Part shown: positions 36,209 to 46,060 of the stretch, in pieces
Layout: each line of letters starts with the position of its first letter
Numbering within the stretch: the stretch's first letter is position 1
NCBI GenBank assembly: GCA_024707325.1
Contig: JANPZY010000001.1
Span: forward strand, 2,625,942-2,689,941
DNA length: 64,000 nucleotides
Direction of reading: 5' to 3'
From: Opitutus sp.
GTDB lineage: Bacteria > Verrucomicrobiota > Verrucomicrobiia > Opitutales > Opitutaceae
The notes under the pieces: model-generated
What the model was told of the DNA's origin: nothing
Database searches by the model: none
What the model saw: only the letters and a program-made list of their open reading frames with translations
Program-made: the position numbers and the translations under genes

Positions 36209-36269
36209 GGCGGGCAAGAATCCCAATGGTCGGGGATAGGTAGGCCCCGCTGCCGGGCGCGGCAAGGGC

Positions 36270-36464
36270 TCAGTGCCGGATGAGCTGCAGATCGTTTTCC
36301 GAGACGATGCGCAAATGGGTCTCGGCCTTGGCCTGGACCTTGTATTGCACCTGGTGGCCCTCATAGGGCAGCAGGGCGACGATCTGGCATTCGCCGGCCT
36401 TGCGGCTGCTGCTGGCGCGATTGGGCAGCAGGTCGAGCGTCTGGCCGACCTTGTATTTGTGCAT
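36270..36464 (-). CDS. Small hypothetical protein (64 residues)
   Basis: A 64-residue protein beginning MHKYKVGQTLDLLPNRASSS and containing ECQIVALLPYEGHQVQYKV and the end HLRIVSENDLQL. This compact beta-rich pattern recurs in Rhizobiales genomes; its role is unknown. I start at the second Met (36464), because the preceding residues of the longer frame do not fit the pattern. Confidence 0.7.
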   Translation of the reverse strand: MHKYKVGQTLDLLPNRASSSRKAGECQIVALLPYEGHQVQYKVQAKAETHLRIVSENDLQLIRH

Positions 36465-36872
36465 GTGGGGAACTCCGGCAAAAACCGACTTTATCAGCTT
36501 GAAGGCGCCGACACAAAGCAAACGATTCGCCCGGGCAGGCGGCAGTGCCGGACGGCGCGAGCGCCTCCGGGTGCAAGGTTGAACGAGCGGACCCCGAGAC
36601 GGCTTTCGCCTCGAAAGGTATTTTTTAATGAGACGAAGGCCGCCTCGGGGTGCCGGGACTTGCTCGGACGGCGCGATCGCAAACCCCAGCGGATTGCCGT
36701 AGCGCCCCGCCCGAATGTTTCGTCCGCTCGACCCGAAAGCAGGCGCGACCCCGCCTTCCCCGGCTGGCTTCCGGACGCTCGTCGCTGCAGCGCCGCCCGT
36801 ATCCCGAAAGCTGGGGGCATCATACGCGCGGTGATGCCCGCGGGGATAAGATGGATAACTTTGCTTGGGACT
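36465..36872. other. Gene-free spacer
   Basis: About 400 bases with no convincing gene on either strand; open frames here have Arg/Pro/Ser-rich composition typical of chance reading. A short T-run (TATTTTTTAATG) near 36620 is the only notable AT-rich point and might be a promoter or transcription end. Confidence 0.4.
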
Positions 36873-37451
36873 CTAGCGATTGCGATATTGCTCGATGCGC
36901 TTGGCCAGCTTCTGGCGCAGATCGAGCATCTTCGCCTGGTAGGCAGCATATTTCGGATCGGCATGCGACGCCTGCGGCGTCTCCAGCCGCGGCCGCAGCC
37001 GCCGCACCGGCAGGGGCACCTTGTCCTTCACCAGCCAGACATAGGCCTTGAGATCGCTGCGCCAGACGCTGTTGGCCGCCTCCCAACCATCGAGCTCCGC
37101 CAGAGCCTGGCCGAGCTGGGTGGCAAGCCCGCCATGGTCGGGGGCCGCCATCGGCAGGGGATCATCATGGGCAAGGAAGGGCCTGGCGTCGCGCAACAGC
37201 GCCTCGGCCACGCCGCTGGTGTGGCGGGAAACCGGCGCCTCCGGGCGGCGCGTGGCCACGGCAGTGATCTGGGCCTGCAGGGCGCTGAGCCGGAGCCAGA
37301 GGGCTTCGTGCCGGGCCGCGAGGGCGTGGGTGACGCGCGGCAGGGATTTTTTGCGCGGCCTGGCGGGATGGGCGGAGACAGGCGCAGCCTGCGGCGCAGG
37401 CTGGTCCTGAGGCGTTTGCCCGAAGGACGGCTGGGTGGTGTGTGGGGTCAT
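36873..37451 (-). CDS. Hypothetical protein (192 residues), proline-rich N-terminus
   Basis: The first 45 residues are Pro/Gln/Ala-rich and probably disordered (SFGQTPQDQPAPQAAPVSA). The rest is helical and basic, with WLRLSALQAQITAV, AELDGWEAANSVW, LKAYVWLVKDKVPLPVRRL and a final LRQKLAKRIEQYRNR. I do not recognise a family. AGGAGAACACC before the ATG fixes the start. It is the last chromosomal-type gene before the low-GC island and is divergent from it. Confidence 0.65.
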   Translation of the reverse strand: MTPHTTQPSFGQTPQDQPAPQAAPVSAHPARPRKKSLPRVTHALAARHEALWLRLSALQAQITAVATRRPEAPVSRHTSGVAEALLRDARPFLAHDDPLPMAAPDHGGLATQLGQALAELDGWEAANSVWRSDLKAYVWLVKDKVPLPVRRLRPRLETPQASHADPKYAAYQAKMLDLRQKLAKRIEQYRNR

Positions 37452-37590
37452 GGTGTTCTCCTGTTGGGGTGGGATGCCGGACAGGAGAGGATAGAGCGGG
37501 GTGGAGGGGTGGGGATTAGTTTTGTGGCATCGACATTCAAGCAATTTTCGGTACAGCTTCTGTGGGGAAGCAAGCTCATTGGAGCCGCCG

Positions 37591-38019
37591 ATGGCTAATG
37601 TGCCGTCTGATGTAACAGACCTAAAGAGAGCGTTTGGTGCGCATCGCCAGCTTGAAGGCAACCTTCAAGTGTCTCGGCGGTCGCGTGTTATGGCATTGTT
37701 TTATGCTGCAGAATGCGGCCTAAAGTGCGTACTTATGGCATCGGCTAACCTGACTAACGTCATGGATCTTAAGCCCATATTCAAGACAAAGTACGGGAAA
37801 TCAGATCTGCATGACATTGAGGCGCTTTGTATCGAAGCGTCTATTCTTCCGAGCGATGTAGGCGCGACCCCTAGCGATTTCGTTGTCAACGGAGCAACGT
37901 TCGCTTCTTATAGAATTCACGAGGCAGCGCGATATGGCGTTAAGTTACCCGACATTTATCTAGTCGCTGTTGAAAACTGGCTGAGAAACATCGCCACGCA
38001 GGTTTCTCTGAGGATTTAG
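37591..38019 (+). CDS. HEPN-like small protein, first gene of the low-GC island
   Basis: A 142-residue all-helical protein. The order SRRSRVMALFYAAECGLKCVLM, then SDLHDIEALCIEASI, then YRIHEAARYGVKLPD follows the layout of HEPN-type proteins (helix with AECxLK, an HDL-type turn, an RY-containing helix). The usual RxxxxH ribonuclease motif is not in the expected last helix, though RAFGAH occurs near the N-terminus. So the assignment is by pattern only, and an RNase role is unproven. GGAG precedes the ATG at 37591. Five bases separate it from the next gene. Codon use is much more AT-rich than in the neighbours, a sign of transfer. Confidence 0.55.
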   Translation: MANVPSDVTDLKRAFGAHRQLEGNLQVSRRSRVMALFYAAECGLKCVLMASANLTNVMDLKPIFKTKYGKSDLHDIEALCIEASILPSDVGATPSDFVVNGATFASYRIHEAARYGVKLPDIYLVAVENWLRNIATQVSLRI

Positions 38020-38024
38020 GCTAC

Positions 38025-40756
38025 ATGCAAGAGTACTATACATACCTGGATGTGCTTGACCGACTCCGTGATCTTGAGCCGGAAAAGCGCCCTCCTGCTG
38101 GCACAGTTCGAGCAGACGCAACGCCAACTCGCCTAGCCATAACTATAAGCGCCAACACCAATCTTCAGCAGGTGATGGCGTGGCTCAAGGAAACCTTCGG
38201 GCCTCGCTATTCGCAAGAGGGGGGGTTTTTGTCCCTTGAAACGGCGGGCGAAGAACAAGCACGCCGTTTGGCAATTGATATTGTTCGTTCCGATGATGAA
38301 AACGATGCGCCGGTAAAAGTCCGACTCAGGCCAACACTGTCTAAATCTCGGTTTGTGGCCTTTGAGAACACTTACGAGCCGTTGCCGAAGGATAGCCTAG
38401 CCGGCTTGCCGCCTGTGATGACTTTCCATTCTTTTAAAGGGGGCATGGGTCGTACAACGCTTGCACTTGCATTCGCTGACTCCCTGAGCAGAGGTAATCA
38501 TAAAGTTCTTTTTGTGGATGGGGACTTTGAGGCCCCCGGAATATCCAGCATGCTAAGGCACATTATGCCGGCACCTCGCGTTTCTTTTGCTGACTTGCTA
38601 GCGTTGGCACATGCTGATCCTGACCCTTTAGCCAAACATTCCATACAGTTAGTCGCCGAACGCCTTGTCGACCAAGAGGTCGAAGGAATCGTCGTCCTGC
38701 CATGCACCAGAGACTTGAGCCTGCCTCACATAACGCCAGAGGCGTTGACGTTCTCCCCGGCGAGATCGCCTTTTTTGTGGGTGACATCCTTGCGAAGCTG
38801 GCCCAGTTGGTCGGCGCTGACTTGGTGATCGTAGATTTACGGGCTGGTCTATCCGAACTTGCAGCGTCACTGTTTTTGGACCCGCGACTTGAGCACGTTT
38901 TAGTCACAACTCTAAATGGCCAAGCTATTGATGGTACAATAGCGCTCCTTAACGAGTCCGAGCGTGCCGCGATGGAGTGGCGTAAGGCCACTGGCGAGGC
39001 TCTAATGGGATCCTTGACCGTAGTGGTCAATCAAGCGCCAAGCGGAATCACTTCCGGCGGTCCGAGCTCCGAGACAATTGCTGCAAACTCAATGACTGCG
39101 CTTGACGACGCATTGAGACGCATTTCTGAGAAGCAGTCAGACTCCGCGAGTTCCAGTAGTGCCAACCCGTTTTTTGACTCACCACTTGTGCCGTTGATTA
39201 TAGAAAGCACACCTGCTGTAGCGATCTTGCCAAGGGATCTTTCTGCTGCACGTCGTTTGTTGGCGGAACATTTTACGCACAGAGAGTTTCTGGACAAATT
39301 TATTCAGATACTACCTGAGAAAGAGCCATCTCCTGCGCAGACAATAGATGCTCCCGTCTCAGATCGTCGTCGGAAACTAGCCGACTACGCAAAAGGTGCG
39401 GTATTCGCGGAGAGTGGGGCAAGGCAAGAAATCTTTCCAACCCGTTCACTAATGAACTTGGTTGATAGGCATCAGCGTTCCCTGCCAACGATTGTTGTAC
39501 TTGGAGATAAGGGTGCGGGGAAGACCTACACCTTTATGTCCTTGGCCCTGTCCCGCACATGGAGGCAGTTTGCTGGTAGAGTTTCGCCCTCAGCAGTTGT
39601 CGTGGGCGACGATCTTATACTGCCGGTTACGCCTCCCCAAGATTTGGGTGAAGGTGGACGAGCGAGTGAGCGAGAAATTACCCGCCAGGTAGCCACCGCA
39701 GTTTCCGGCCTGCCACCACTAAACGATCAGCGGCTTTCGGACGTGATAGAGCGTCAGAAGGCATCAGATGGATCAGAAAGCTTGAGTTCTTGGCGCGATT
39801 TTTGGCTGGACTTGATCGCCTGGCGCTGCGGCATAGATGTGGAGGTGGCTGGGGCATTTCAAACGCTAGTCGCGACACACACATCGCGTCGTCTAGTAGC
39901 AATCTTTGACGGCATCGAGACGCTCTTTACCAACATAAAGTCCTCCATTGTGGAGCGCACGGCGGTAGAGGCTTTGCTGAGGGCTGTGCCCGATTGGTTG
40001 GCGCAACTTCCTGATAGACCGTTGGGGACATTAATCTTCATACGGGAGGATGTGGCTCGAGCTGCACTTCCGAATAACTTCAAACAATTCGAAGACAGAT
40101 ACGGAGCCTATGCTCTGAAATGGAATTGGTCAGAAGCGTCGGCCTTGGCATTCTGGATTGCGCAGCAGGCTGGCGCCCTAGACTCGACACGATCTCCAAT
40201 CGACTTGGTGGAGATGGACGAAGAGACTCGCGGTCGCGAGCTAGAAGCACTTTGGGGTCTGAAGATGGGGCCCAACACCTCACGAGAAGCGCGCTCTCAG
40301 GAGTGGGTGATGTCTTCGCTTTCTGATTTCAACAGGCGCGTCAAAGCTCGCGATCTGGTTAGATTCATGTTTGAATCTAGCCAAAGGTCTACGGACGACC
40401 AGATATACTATGACAATCGAATCCTTAGCCCAAGAGCCATGCGTGACTCGATTGATCCTTGCAGCGAGGCTCGTGTCGTAGAAACTGGTGAGGAAAATAA
40501 TGAGCTTCGCCAAATCTTCGAGAGAATTAGACAGTTGACCAGCGAGCAGCGAGAGTTGCCATGGCGACTTGAAGATGCCATCCAGTTTATGGGTGCGGAA
40601 TCCGTAAGAGCGCTAGATGAGAATGGCGTTCTTTTCAGAGATAGAGACGAATATTATGTCCCTGAAATATACAGACACGGCCTTCGGTTCTACTATTCTG
40701 GCGGTGCGCGGAGAAAGGTCGTTACGCTCATGAGGCGGGCGCCCGTTTACGAGTAG
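38025..40756 (+). CDS. Large protein with ParA/MinD-like and second P-loop NTPase domains, frameshifted
   Basis: About 910 residues once one frame change near 38750 is joined (ITPEALTF to PGEIAFFVGD). An N-terminal part of about 130 residues precedes a ParA/MinD-like domain with FHSFKGGMGRTTLALAFADSL, VLFVDGDFEAPG and GADLVIVDLRAGLSELA. The deviant Walker A has Arg where GK[ST] has its Lys. A linker follows, then a second, AAA/STAND-like NTPase with intact Walker A (VVLGDKGAGKTYT) and Walker B (LVAIFDGIETLF). The last 250 residues are helical, unrecognised and sensor-like. With the HEPN-like gene it makes a two-gene operon of low GC inserted beside lepA. A conflict or antiphage role is my inference. 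Confidence 0.7.
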
Positions 40757-40767
40757 CAATCGAGCGC

Positions 40768-42573
40768 TCAGTCATCCCCCATCTTCAGCGCCTTGATAAA
40801 CGCCTCCTGGGGTATCTCCACTGATCCAAACTGCCGCATCCTCTTCTTGCCGGCCTTCTGTTTCTCCAGCAGCTTGCGCTTACGCGTCGCGTCGCCGCCG
40901 TAGCATTTGGCCGTCACGTCCTTGCGCATGGCGCGGACGGTTTCGCGGGCGATGATCTTGCCGCCGATGGCGGCCTGGATCGGGATCACGAAGAGATGCG
41001 GGGGGATCAGTTCCTTGAGCTTTTCGCACATGAGGCGGCCGCGGCTTTCGGCGACGGTGCGGTGGACCAGCATGGAGAGGGCGTCGACCGGTTCGGCATT
41101 GACCAGGATGGAGAGCTTGACCAGGTCGCCGGGGCGGTGGGTATCGAGCGTATAGTCGAAGCTGGCATAGCCCTTGGAAATGGACTTCAGGCGATCGTAG
41201 AAATCGAACACGACTTCATTGAGGGGCAGATCGTATTCCACCATGGCGCGGGAGCCGACATAGCTCAGGTTGCGCTGGATGCCGCGGCGATCCTGGCAGA
41301 GTTTCAGGATCGAGCCGAGATATTCGTCGGGGGTGAGAATGGTCGCCTTGATCCAGGGCTCGCGGATTTCGGCTATCTTCATCACGTCGGGCAGGTCGGC
41401 CGGATTGTGCAGCATGACCGTATCGCCCGATGTCATCTCGATCTCGTAGACAACAGAGGGGGCGGTGGCGATGAGGTCGAGATTGAACTCGCGGGAAAGG
41501 CGCTCCTGGATGATTTCGAGATGCAACAGGCCCAGGAACCCGCAGCGGAAGCCGAAGCCCAGGGCGGCTGAGGTTTCCATCTCGAAGGAGAAGCTGGCAT
41601 CGTTGAGCCGCAGCTTGCCCATGGCGGCGCGCAGCTCGTCGAAGTCCGAGGCATCGACGGGGAAGAGGCCGCAGAACACGACGGGTTGGGCCGGACGGAA
41701 GTCCGGCAGGGGATTGGTGGTGGGGCGGCGATCGTCGGTGATGGTGTCGCCGACATTGGTATCGGCCACTTCCTTGATCGAGGCGGTGAAGACGCCCAGT
41801 TCGCCCGGCGACAGTTCCTTGACCTCGACCAGCTTGGGCGTGTTGACGGCGACGCGATCGAGCTCATAGGTGGCGCCCGAGGCCATCATGCGGATCTTCT
41901 GGCCCTTCTTCATCACGCCGTCGATGATGCGCACCAGCACGACGACGCCGAGATAGGTATCGTACCAGGAATCGACCAGCAGGGCCTTGAGGGGCGCCTC
42001 GATATCGCCCTTGGGGGCGGGCAGGCGGTGGACGATGGCTTCGAGCACGGTATCGATGCCCAGGCCCGATTTGGCGGAAATCTCCAGCGCGTCGGAGGCG
42101 TCGAGCCCGATGACATCCTCGATCTGCTGCTTGACGCGGGGAATATCGGCGGCGGGCAGATCGACCTTGTTGAGGACGGGGACGATTTCGTGATTGGCAT
42201 CGAGCGCGTGGTAGACATTGGCCAGCGTCTGCGCCTCGACGCCCTGGGAGGCGTCGACGACCAGCAATGAGCCTTCCACGGCGGCCATGGAGCGGGAGAC
42301 TTCGTAGGCGAAATCGACATGGCCGGGCGTGTCGATGAGGTTGAGGATATAGGTCTCGCCATCCTGCGCCTTATAGGTCAGCCGGACGGTCTGGGCCTTG
42401 ATGGTGATGCCGCGCTCGCGCTCGATATCCATGGAATCGAGCACCTGCTCCTTCATCTCACGGAGCTCCAGCCCGCCGGTCATCTGGATGAGGCGGTCGG
42501 CCAGGGTGGACTTGCCATGGTCGATATGGGCGACGATGGAGAAATTGCGGATGCGGGAAAGCGGCGTTGTCAT
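40768..42573 (-). CDS. lepA: Elongation factor 4 (LepA)
   Basis: Ribosomal back-translocase GTPase of 601 residues. GTPase motifs: G1 [10 protein letters not shown]2 region [11 protein letters not shown]3 DTPGHVDF and G4 NKVDLP. The LepA-specific C-terminus with [38 protein letters not shown] is complete. It reads in one frame with normal length. Its stop lies 11 bases from the stop of the large NTPase gene, which marks the right edge of the island. Confidence 0.97.
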   Translation of the reverse strand: MTTPLSRIRNFSIVAHIDHGKSTLADRLIQMTGGLELREMKEQVLDSMDIERERGITIKAQTVRLTYKAQDGETYILNLIDTPGHVDFAYEVSRSMAAVEGSLLVVDASQGVEAQTLANVYHALDANHEIVPVLNKVDLPAADIPRVKQQIEDVIGLDASDALEISAKSGLGIDTVLEAIVHRLPAPKGDIEAPLKALLVDSWYDTYLGVVVLVRIIDGVMKKGQKIRMMASGATYELDRVAVNTPKLVEVKELSPGELGVFTASIKEVADTNVGDTITDDRRPTTNPLPDFRPAQPVVFCGLFPVDASDFDELRAAMGKLRLNDASFSFEMETSAALGFGFRCGFLGLLHLEIIQERLSREFNLDLIATAPSVVYEIEMTSGDTVMLHNPADLPDVMKIAEIREPWIKATILTPDEYLGSILKLCQDRRGIQRNLSYVGSRAMVEYDLPLNEVVFDFYDRLKSISKGYASFDYTLDTHRPGDLVKLSILVNAEPVDALSMLVHRTVAESRGRLMCEKLKELIPPHLFVIPIQAAIGGKIIARETVRAMRKDVTAKCYGGDATRKRKLLEKQKAGKKRMRQFGSVEIPQEAFIKALKMGDD

Positions 42574-42675
42574 GTCGCGCTGATAGCAGAAGCGCGGGGG
42601 GCGAGAAAGATGGTTTCCGCCACGTTAACAGCGGTTGAGCGGTGCCTTTTTGCATGGTTCGTGCGTTAGGCAGGC

Positions 42676-43551
42676 ATGCGCACCCAATTTCGACTGCTGA
42701 TCGCCCTGCCCCTGTTGATGGCCGCCCCCGCCGCGGGGCAGGACCTGCTGGGGCCCCTGCAGAACTTCGTGGACACGCTGACCGAGCGACCGGCGACGCC
42801 AGGACCGGCGCCGGAAGCGGAGCCGGCAACACCCCCGCCGGTGCCGCGGCCACGGCCGCCCAGCCTGCCCGACGAGCCGGTGGTGGAGCCGCCGCGGCCG
42901 CCGATTGCGGCGCCTGACGTGGAGGCAGAGCCGGAGGAGGCCCCTGCCCCGGCGCCGGTTGCCGAGCCGGAACCGGATCCCGAGCCCGAACGCGTCTATC
43001 AGGTGGCCTGCCCGGCCGTGATCATGGGGCTGGTGGAGGCCGAGATGGCGCCGCCGCTCAGCGAGGGGATATGCGGGGAGCAATCGCCGCTGGTGGTGAC
43101 AGGGGTGATGAGCCGGGGGCGGATGGTGCCATTATCAAGTCCGGTGACGACAAATTGCCAGATGGCGAGCGCCCCGCCCCGCTGGGTCGAGACGGTGGAT
43201 GGATATGCCGAGGCGATGCTGGGCAGCGCCGTAGCGGAGATCGGTGCGGGCACCAGCTATATGTGCCGCAACCGCAACAATGCCGAGGCCGGCTTTACCT
43301 CCGAGCATGGCTTTGCCAATGCCGTCGACGTGACCGGATTTACGCTGGAAGACGGGCGGAGCATTGGCGTCGAGGGCGACTGGCTGCCGGCGGCGGAGCC
43401 GGAGGGACGGCTGCTGCGGCTGGCGCATGACGCGGCGTGTTCGGGGTTCAGCACCGTGCTGGGGCCGGAGGCGAATGAAGAGCACAAGGACCACCTGCAT
43501 CTCGACCTGGGCTGCCATGGGGCGAGCTGCACGGCGCGGATCTGCGAGTGA
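42676..43551 (+). CDS. Extensin-like M15-type peptidase, secreted
   Basis: A 291-residue exported protein: a signal peptide (LLIALPLLMAAPAAG), a long Pro/Glu/Ala-rich linker (about residues 35-110), then an extensin-like C-terminal domain with the M15/VanY-type metal-ligand pattern SEHGFANAVDVTGF and KDHLHLDLGCHG, and several cysteines likely paired in the periplasm. Probably acts on peptidoglycan peptides. Its substrate is unknown. Confidence 0.87.
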   Translation: MRTQFRLLIALPLLMAAPAAGQDLLGPLQNFVDTLTERPATPGPAPEAEPATPPPVPRPRPPSLPDEPVVEPPRPPIAAPDVEAEPEEAPAPAPVAEPEPDPEPERVYQVACPAVIMGLVEAEMAPPLSEGICGEQSPLVVTGVMSRGRMVPLSSPVTTNCQMASAPPRWVETVDGYAEAMLGSAVAEIGAGTSYMCRNRNNAEAGFTSEHGFANAVDVTGFTLEDGRSIGVEGDWLPAAEPEGRLLRLAHDAACSGFSTVLGPEANEEHKDHLHLDLGCHGASCTARICE

Positions 43552-43555
43552 GCTT

Positions 43556-43670
43556 CCCCTCTCCCCTGTGGGAGAAGGGGGCTGCGCTATCCCATACTTC
43601 AATGCCTGCGGATAGCTCCCCAGCCCCTCATCCGCCCTTCGGGCACCTTCTCCCACGAGGGGAGAAGGGA
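43556..43670 (+). repeat. Composite palindromic element, module A3
   Basis: CTCTCCCCTGTGGGAGAAGG, then GCGCTATCC...GGATAGC, then CCCCTCATCCGCCC-TTCGGGC-ACCTTCTCCCACGAGGGGAGAAGG. It matches modules at 12127, 22984 and 53627, but here the variable hairpin insert is absent. Confidence 0.72.
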
Positions 43671-43684
43671 AGTGCCTCGGAAAC

Positions 43685-44146
43685 TTACCGAGCCGGGGTC
43701 GCCGGCGGTTCGGTGGTGACGGTGCCGGCCGGCGGGGCGGCGGGGGCTGACGTGGCCGGGGTGGCGTAGATGGCGGTTACGGCATCGACGCCGCGGCGAT
43801 CCTCGCTGCCTTCGGTGCAGTCGGGCGCGGTCTTTTCGACATCGGCCTTGACCTGGTCATAGGCGGTTGCCGCCATGGCGGGGTCCATGCCGAGGGCGGT
43901 TTCGAGGCGCTTGCGATCGGCTTCCATGCCGGCGGTGATGTCGGGCTCGATGGTGACCGCGCAGATATCGATGACCGCCAGCGTGGCATAGAAGCCGGTC
44001 AGCATATTGGCCTGCTTGGGCGTGGTGTTGAGGGTGGCGGCGGGATCGACGACGATGTCGGGCGTCGCGGGTGGCGCGATTTCCTGCGCGGCTGATGTGC
44101 CGAGCGTGAGGGCGAGGGCGGCGAACACGGCGAGCGGACGGATCAT
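43685..44146 (-). CDS. Secreted hypothetical protein (153 residues)
   Basis: A signal peptide (LAVFAALALTLGTSAA) is followed by an alpha-helical domain with two Cys (VIDICAVTI and APDCTEGSE) and NMLTGFYATLAVIDI; the C-terminus is Ala/Pro/Thr-rich. It probably sits in the periplasm. I do not recognise the family. Confidence 0.72.
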   Translation of the reverse strand: MIRPLAVFAALALTLGTSAAQEIAPPATPDIVVDPAATLNTTPKQANMLTGFYATLAVIDICAVTIEPDITAGMEADRKRLETALGMDPAMAATAYDQVKADVEKTAPDCTEGSEDRRGVDAVTAIYATPATSAPAAPPAGTVTTEPPATPAR

Positions 44147-44202
44147 CGGGGGCTCCTTGAAGGGCGGGTCTGGTTACCCCCTTCAAAGGCCCGATTATGG
44201 CT

Positions 44203-44349
44203 TCAGCACGGCGCGCGATCGCAGACCGGGTGATGGACCGGCAGATCGGCCCAATCATGCAGGCTCATGCTTTCAGGATCGAGCGGAGCGCTTGACGGCG
44301 CGAACAGGCCGGCGAAGAGGCGGCCGAGTTGCAGAAGAAGACTGGACAT
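44203..44349 (-). CDS. Small conserved-type protein (48 residues), divergent from LysR gene
   Basis: A 48-codon ORF with an excellent ribosome site (AAAGGAGGTCACAAA) directly before the ATG. It encodes a short amphipathic start (SSLLLQLGRLFAGLFA) and the end SLHDWADLPVHHPVCD. The DWADLPxHHP type of ending is seen in small Rhizobiales proteins next to GcvA-like regulators. Function is unknown; the neighbouring LysR protein may control it. Confidence 0.65.
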   Translation of the reverse strand: MSSLLLQLGRLFAGLFAPSSAPLDPESMSLHDWADLPVHHPVCDRAPC

Positions 44350-44454
44350 TTTGTGACCTCCTTTCAGGTCGCTGCATTGGCAATGACTGGTATTTGCGCC
44401 TTGCGAGCGCGGACCGCAATGGACAAGGTCGCAGGACCATTGTAGAAAAACTAT

Positions 44455-45366
44455 ATGGCTAGCCCCTTCCCCATTCCGCTCAATGCGCTGCGCGCCATCG
44501 AAATCGTGGCGCGGCGGGGCGCGCTGGCGCCGGCCGCGGAGGAACTGGGCGTGACCATCGGGGCGGTGAGCCAGCATTTGCGGCGGGCCGAGGAGCGGCT
44601 GGGCATGGAGCTGTTCGAGCGCACCCCGGCCGGATTGCGGCCGCTGCCGGCCCTGAAGGCGGCCTTGCCGCAACTGGCGGCGGGCTTTGCCGCGCTGCAG
44701 GACGGGCTGGGCAGCCTCAAGGGCAGCGACGAAGGCGTGCTGAACCTGACGGTGGGGAGCGTCTTCGCCTCGCGCTGGCTGATCTGGCGCATCAACAAAT
44801 TCACCGCTGAGAATCGCGATATCGAAGTGCGGCTCAATGTGACGGCGGCCATGCTGGATCTCAGCCGCCCCGATGTGGATTGCGGCATCCGCTATGGGCA
44901 TGGGCAATGGCCGGGAGTGAATGCGGAACTGGTGGGCGGTACCGCATATCAGCCGGTCTGCGCGCCAGTGGTGGCCGAGCACCTGAAACACCCCGCGGAC
45001 CTGGCGCATGTGCCTGTGATCCAGGACGAGACGACCATGCTGAGCTGGGACGCCTGGCGGGCCGAAGTGGGGCTGGACCCGGCGATCAAATTGAGCGGGC
45101 CGGTCTATTCGGATGCGTCGCTGGCCTTCGACGCGGCGATTTCCGAGCAGGGCGTGCTGATGGCGGCCGACATGATGAGCGCCGACGCGGTCAGCGACGG
45201 GCGGCTGGTGCGGCCCTTCGCGCATTCGGTGGATGGGCCGCAGGGCTATTGGCTGGTCACGGCCAAGGGACGGCGGGAAAGCCGCAAGATCAGGGCGTTT
45301 CGCGACTGGCTGAAAGTGGAGGTGCCGGCCAGCGTGCGCGGCTATGTGTATCAGAGCCGGGGCTGA
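44455..45366 (+). CDS. LysR-family regulator, GcvA-like
   Basis: Transcription regulator of 303 residues. The N-terminal winged helix has LNALRAIEIVARRGALAPAAEELGVTIGAVSQHLRRAEERLGMELFER; the C-terminal effector domain has the GcvA-type segment VGSVFASRWLIWRINKF and RPDVDCGIRYGHG. It is divergent from the 48-residue ORF, with about 105 bases between the starts, where its binding site should lie. The target metabolite is unknown. Confidence 0.9.
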   Translation: MASPFPIPLNALRAIEIVARRGALAPAAEELGVTIGAVSQHLRRAEERLGMELFERTPAGLRPLPALKAALPQLAAGFAALQDGLGSLKGSDEGVLNLTVGSVFASRWLIWRINKFTAENRDIEVRLNVTAAMLDLSRPDVDCGIRYGHGQWPGVNAELVGGTAYQPVCAPVVAEHLKHPADLAHVPVIQDETTMLSWDAWRAEVGLDPAIKLSGPVYSDASLAFDAAISEQGVLMAADMMSADAVSDGRLVRPFAHSVDGPQGYWLVTAKGRRESRKIRAFRDWLKVEVPASVRGYVYQSRG

Positions 45367-46031
45367 GAGGCCCCCTCCGGCCTGATTTCGGAGGACGGCT
45401 TGTCCGTTCTAGCGGTCGCGCGCAGTTCCGCCAGAGCCTGCGGCAGCAGGGTGGCCGCGCCCTGGATGGCCAGCAGGGCCATGATGGCGGCAACGGCGAT
45501 ATCGGGCCAGGCCGTGCCCGTGCCGAAGACACCCAGCGCCGCCAGCAGCACGGCGATATTGCCCACGACGTCGTTGCGCGTGCAAATCCAGGCGGACCGC
45601 ATATTGCTGTCGCCGGCGCGGAAACGCCAGAGGATGCCGAAGGAGGCCGCATTGGCAACCAGCGCCGTGGCGCCGACAATGCCCATCGTATGGACTTCGG
45701 GCAGAGTGCCCGTCATGGCATGCCAGAGCGCGACACCCAGAACCCAGACGCCGAAGACCAGCATGCTGGCGGTCTTGACCAGGGCGGCACGGGCCCGAAC
45801 ATGCAGCGCCATGCCCACGACGAAGAGGCTGATGCCGTAATTGGCGGTGTCGGCGAGAAAATCGAGGCTATCGGCCTGCAGCGCCGCCGAACCGGACAGC
45901 AGGCCGGCGCTGATCTCGACAAGGAACATTGCCCCATTGATGGCCAGCACCAGCCATAGCGCCAGGCGATGGCCTGCGCCGATATCGGGCTTTGGCGGGG
46001 TGGCGTGGTGGTCGCAGCAATGGGCGCTCAT
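45351..46031 (-). CDS. Cation diffusion facilitator (heavy-metal exporter)
   Basis: A 226-residue cation transporter of the CDF superfamily with a metal-binding N-terminus (HCCDHHAT). Six helices are seen, including EISAGLLSGSAALQADSLDFLADTANY, whose DSLDF...D is the transport-site pattern, and CTRNDVVGN, its counterpart in the fifth helix. It lacks the long C-terminal cytoplasmic domain of larger CDF proteins. The MerR-type regulator gene is divergent, and a MerR-type promoter precedes this gene, so it is probably a zinc, cadmium or lead exporter. Its 3' end overlaps the LysR gene. Confidence 0.85.
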   Translation of the reverse strand: MSAHCCDHHATPPKPDIGAGHRLALWLVLAINGAMFLVEISAGLLSGSAALQADSLDFLADTANYGISLFVVGMALHVRARAALVKTASMLVFGVWVLGVALWHAMTGTLPEVHTMGIVGATALVANAASFGILWRFRAGDSNMRSAWICTRNDVVGNIAVLLAALGVFGTGTAWPDIAVAAIMALLAIQGAATLLPQALAELRATARTDKPSSEIRPEGASQPRL

Positions 46032-46060
46032 GCGTGTTCCTTGTTCGATGGTCGGGCATG

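Noticed and set aside
37501..37590. An N-terminal extension of the HEPN-like protein by 30 residues
   Set aside because: The extension has no ribosome site and is unlike the rest; the ATG at 37591 has GGAG in front of it.
36273..37598. A 441-codon plus-strand frame across small minus-strand genes
   Set aside because: Composition is that of an antisense shadow, and both minus-strand genes under it have good ribosome sites.
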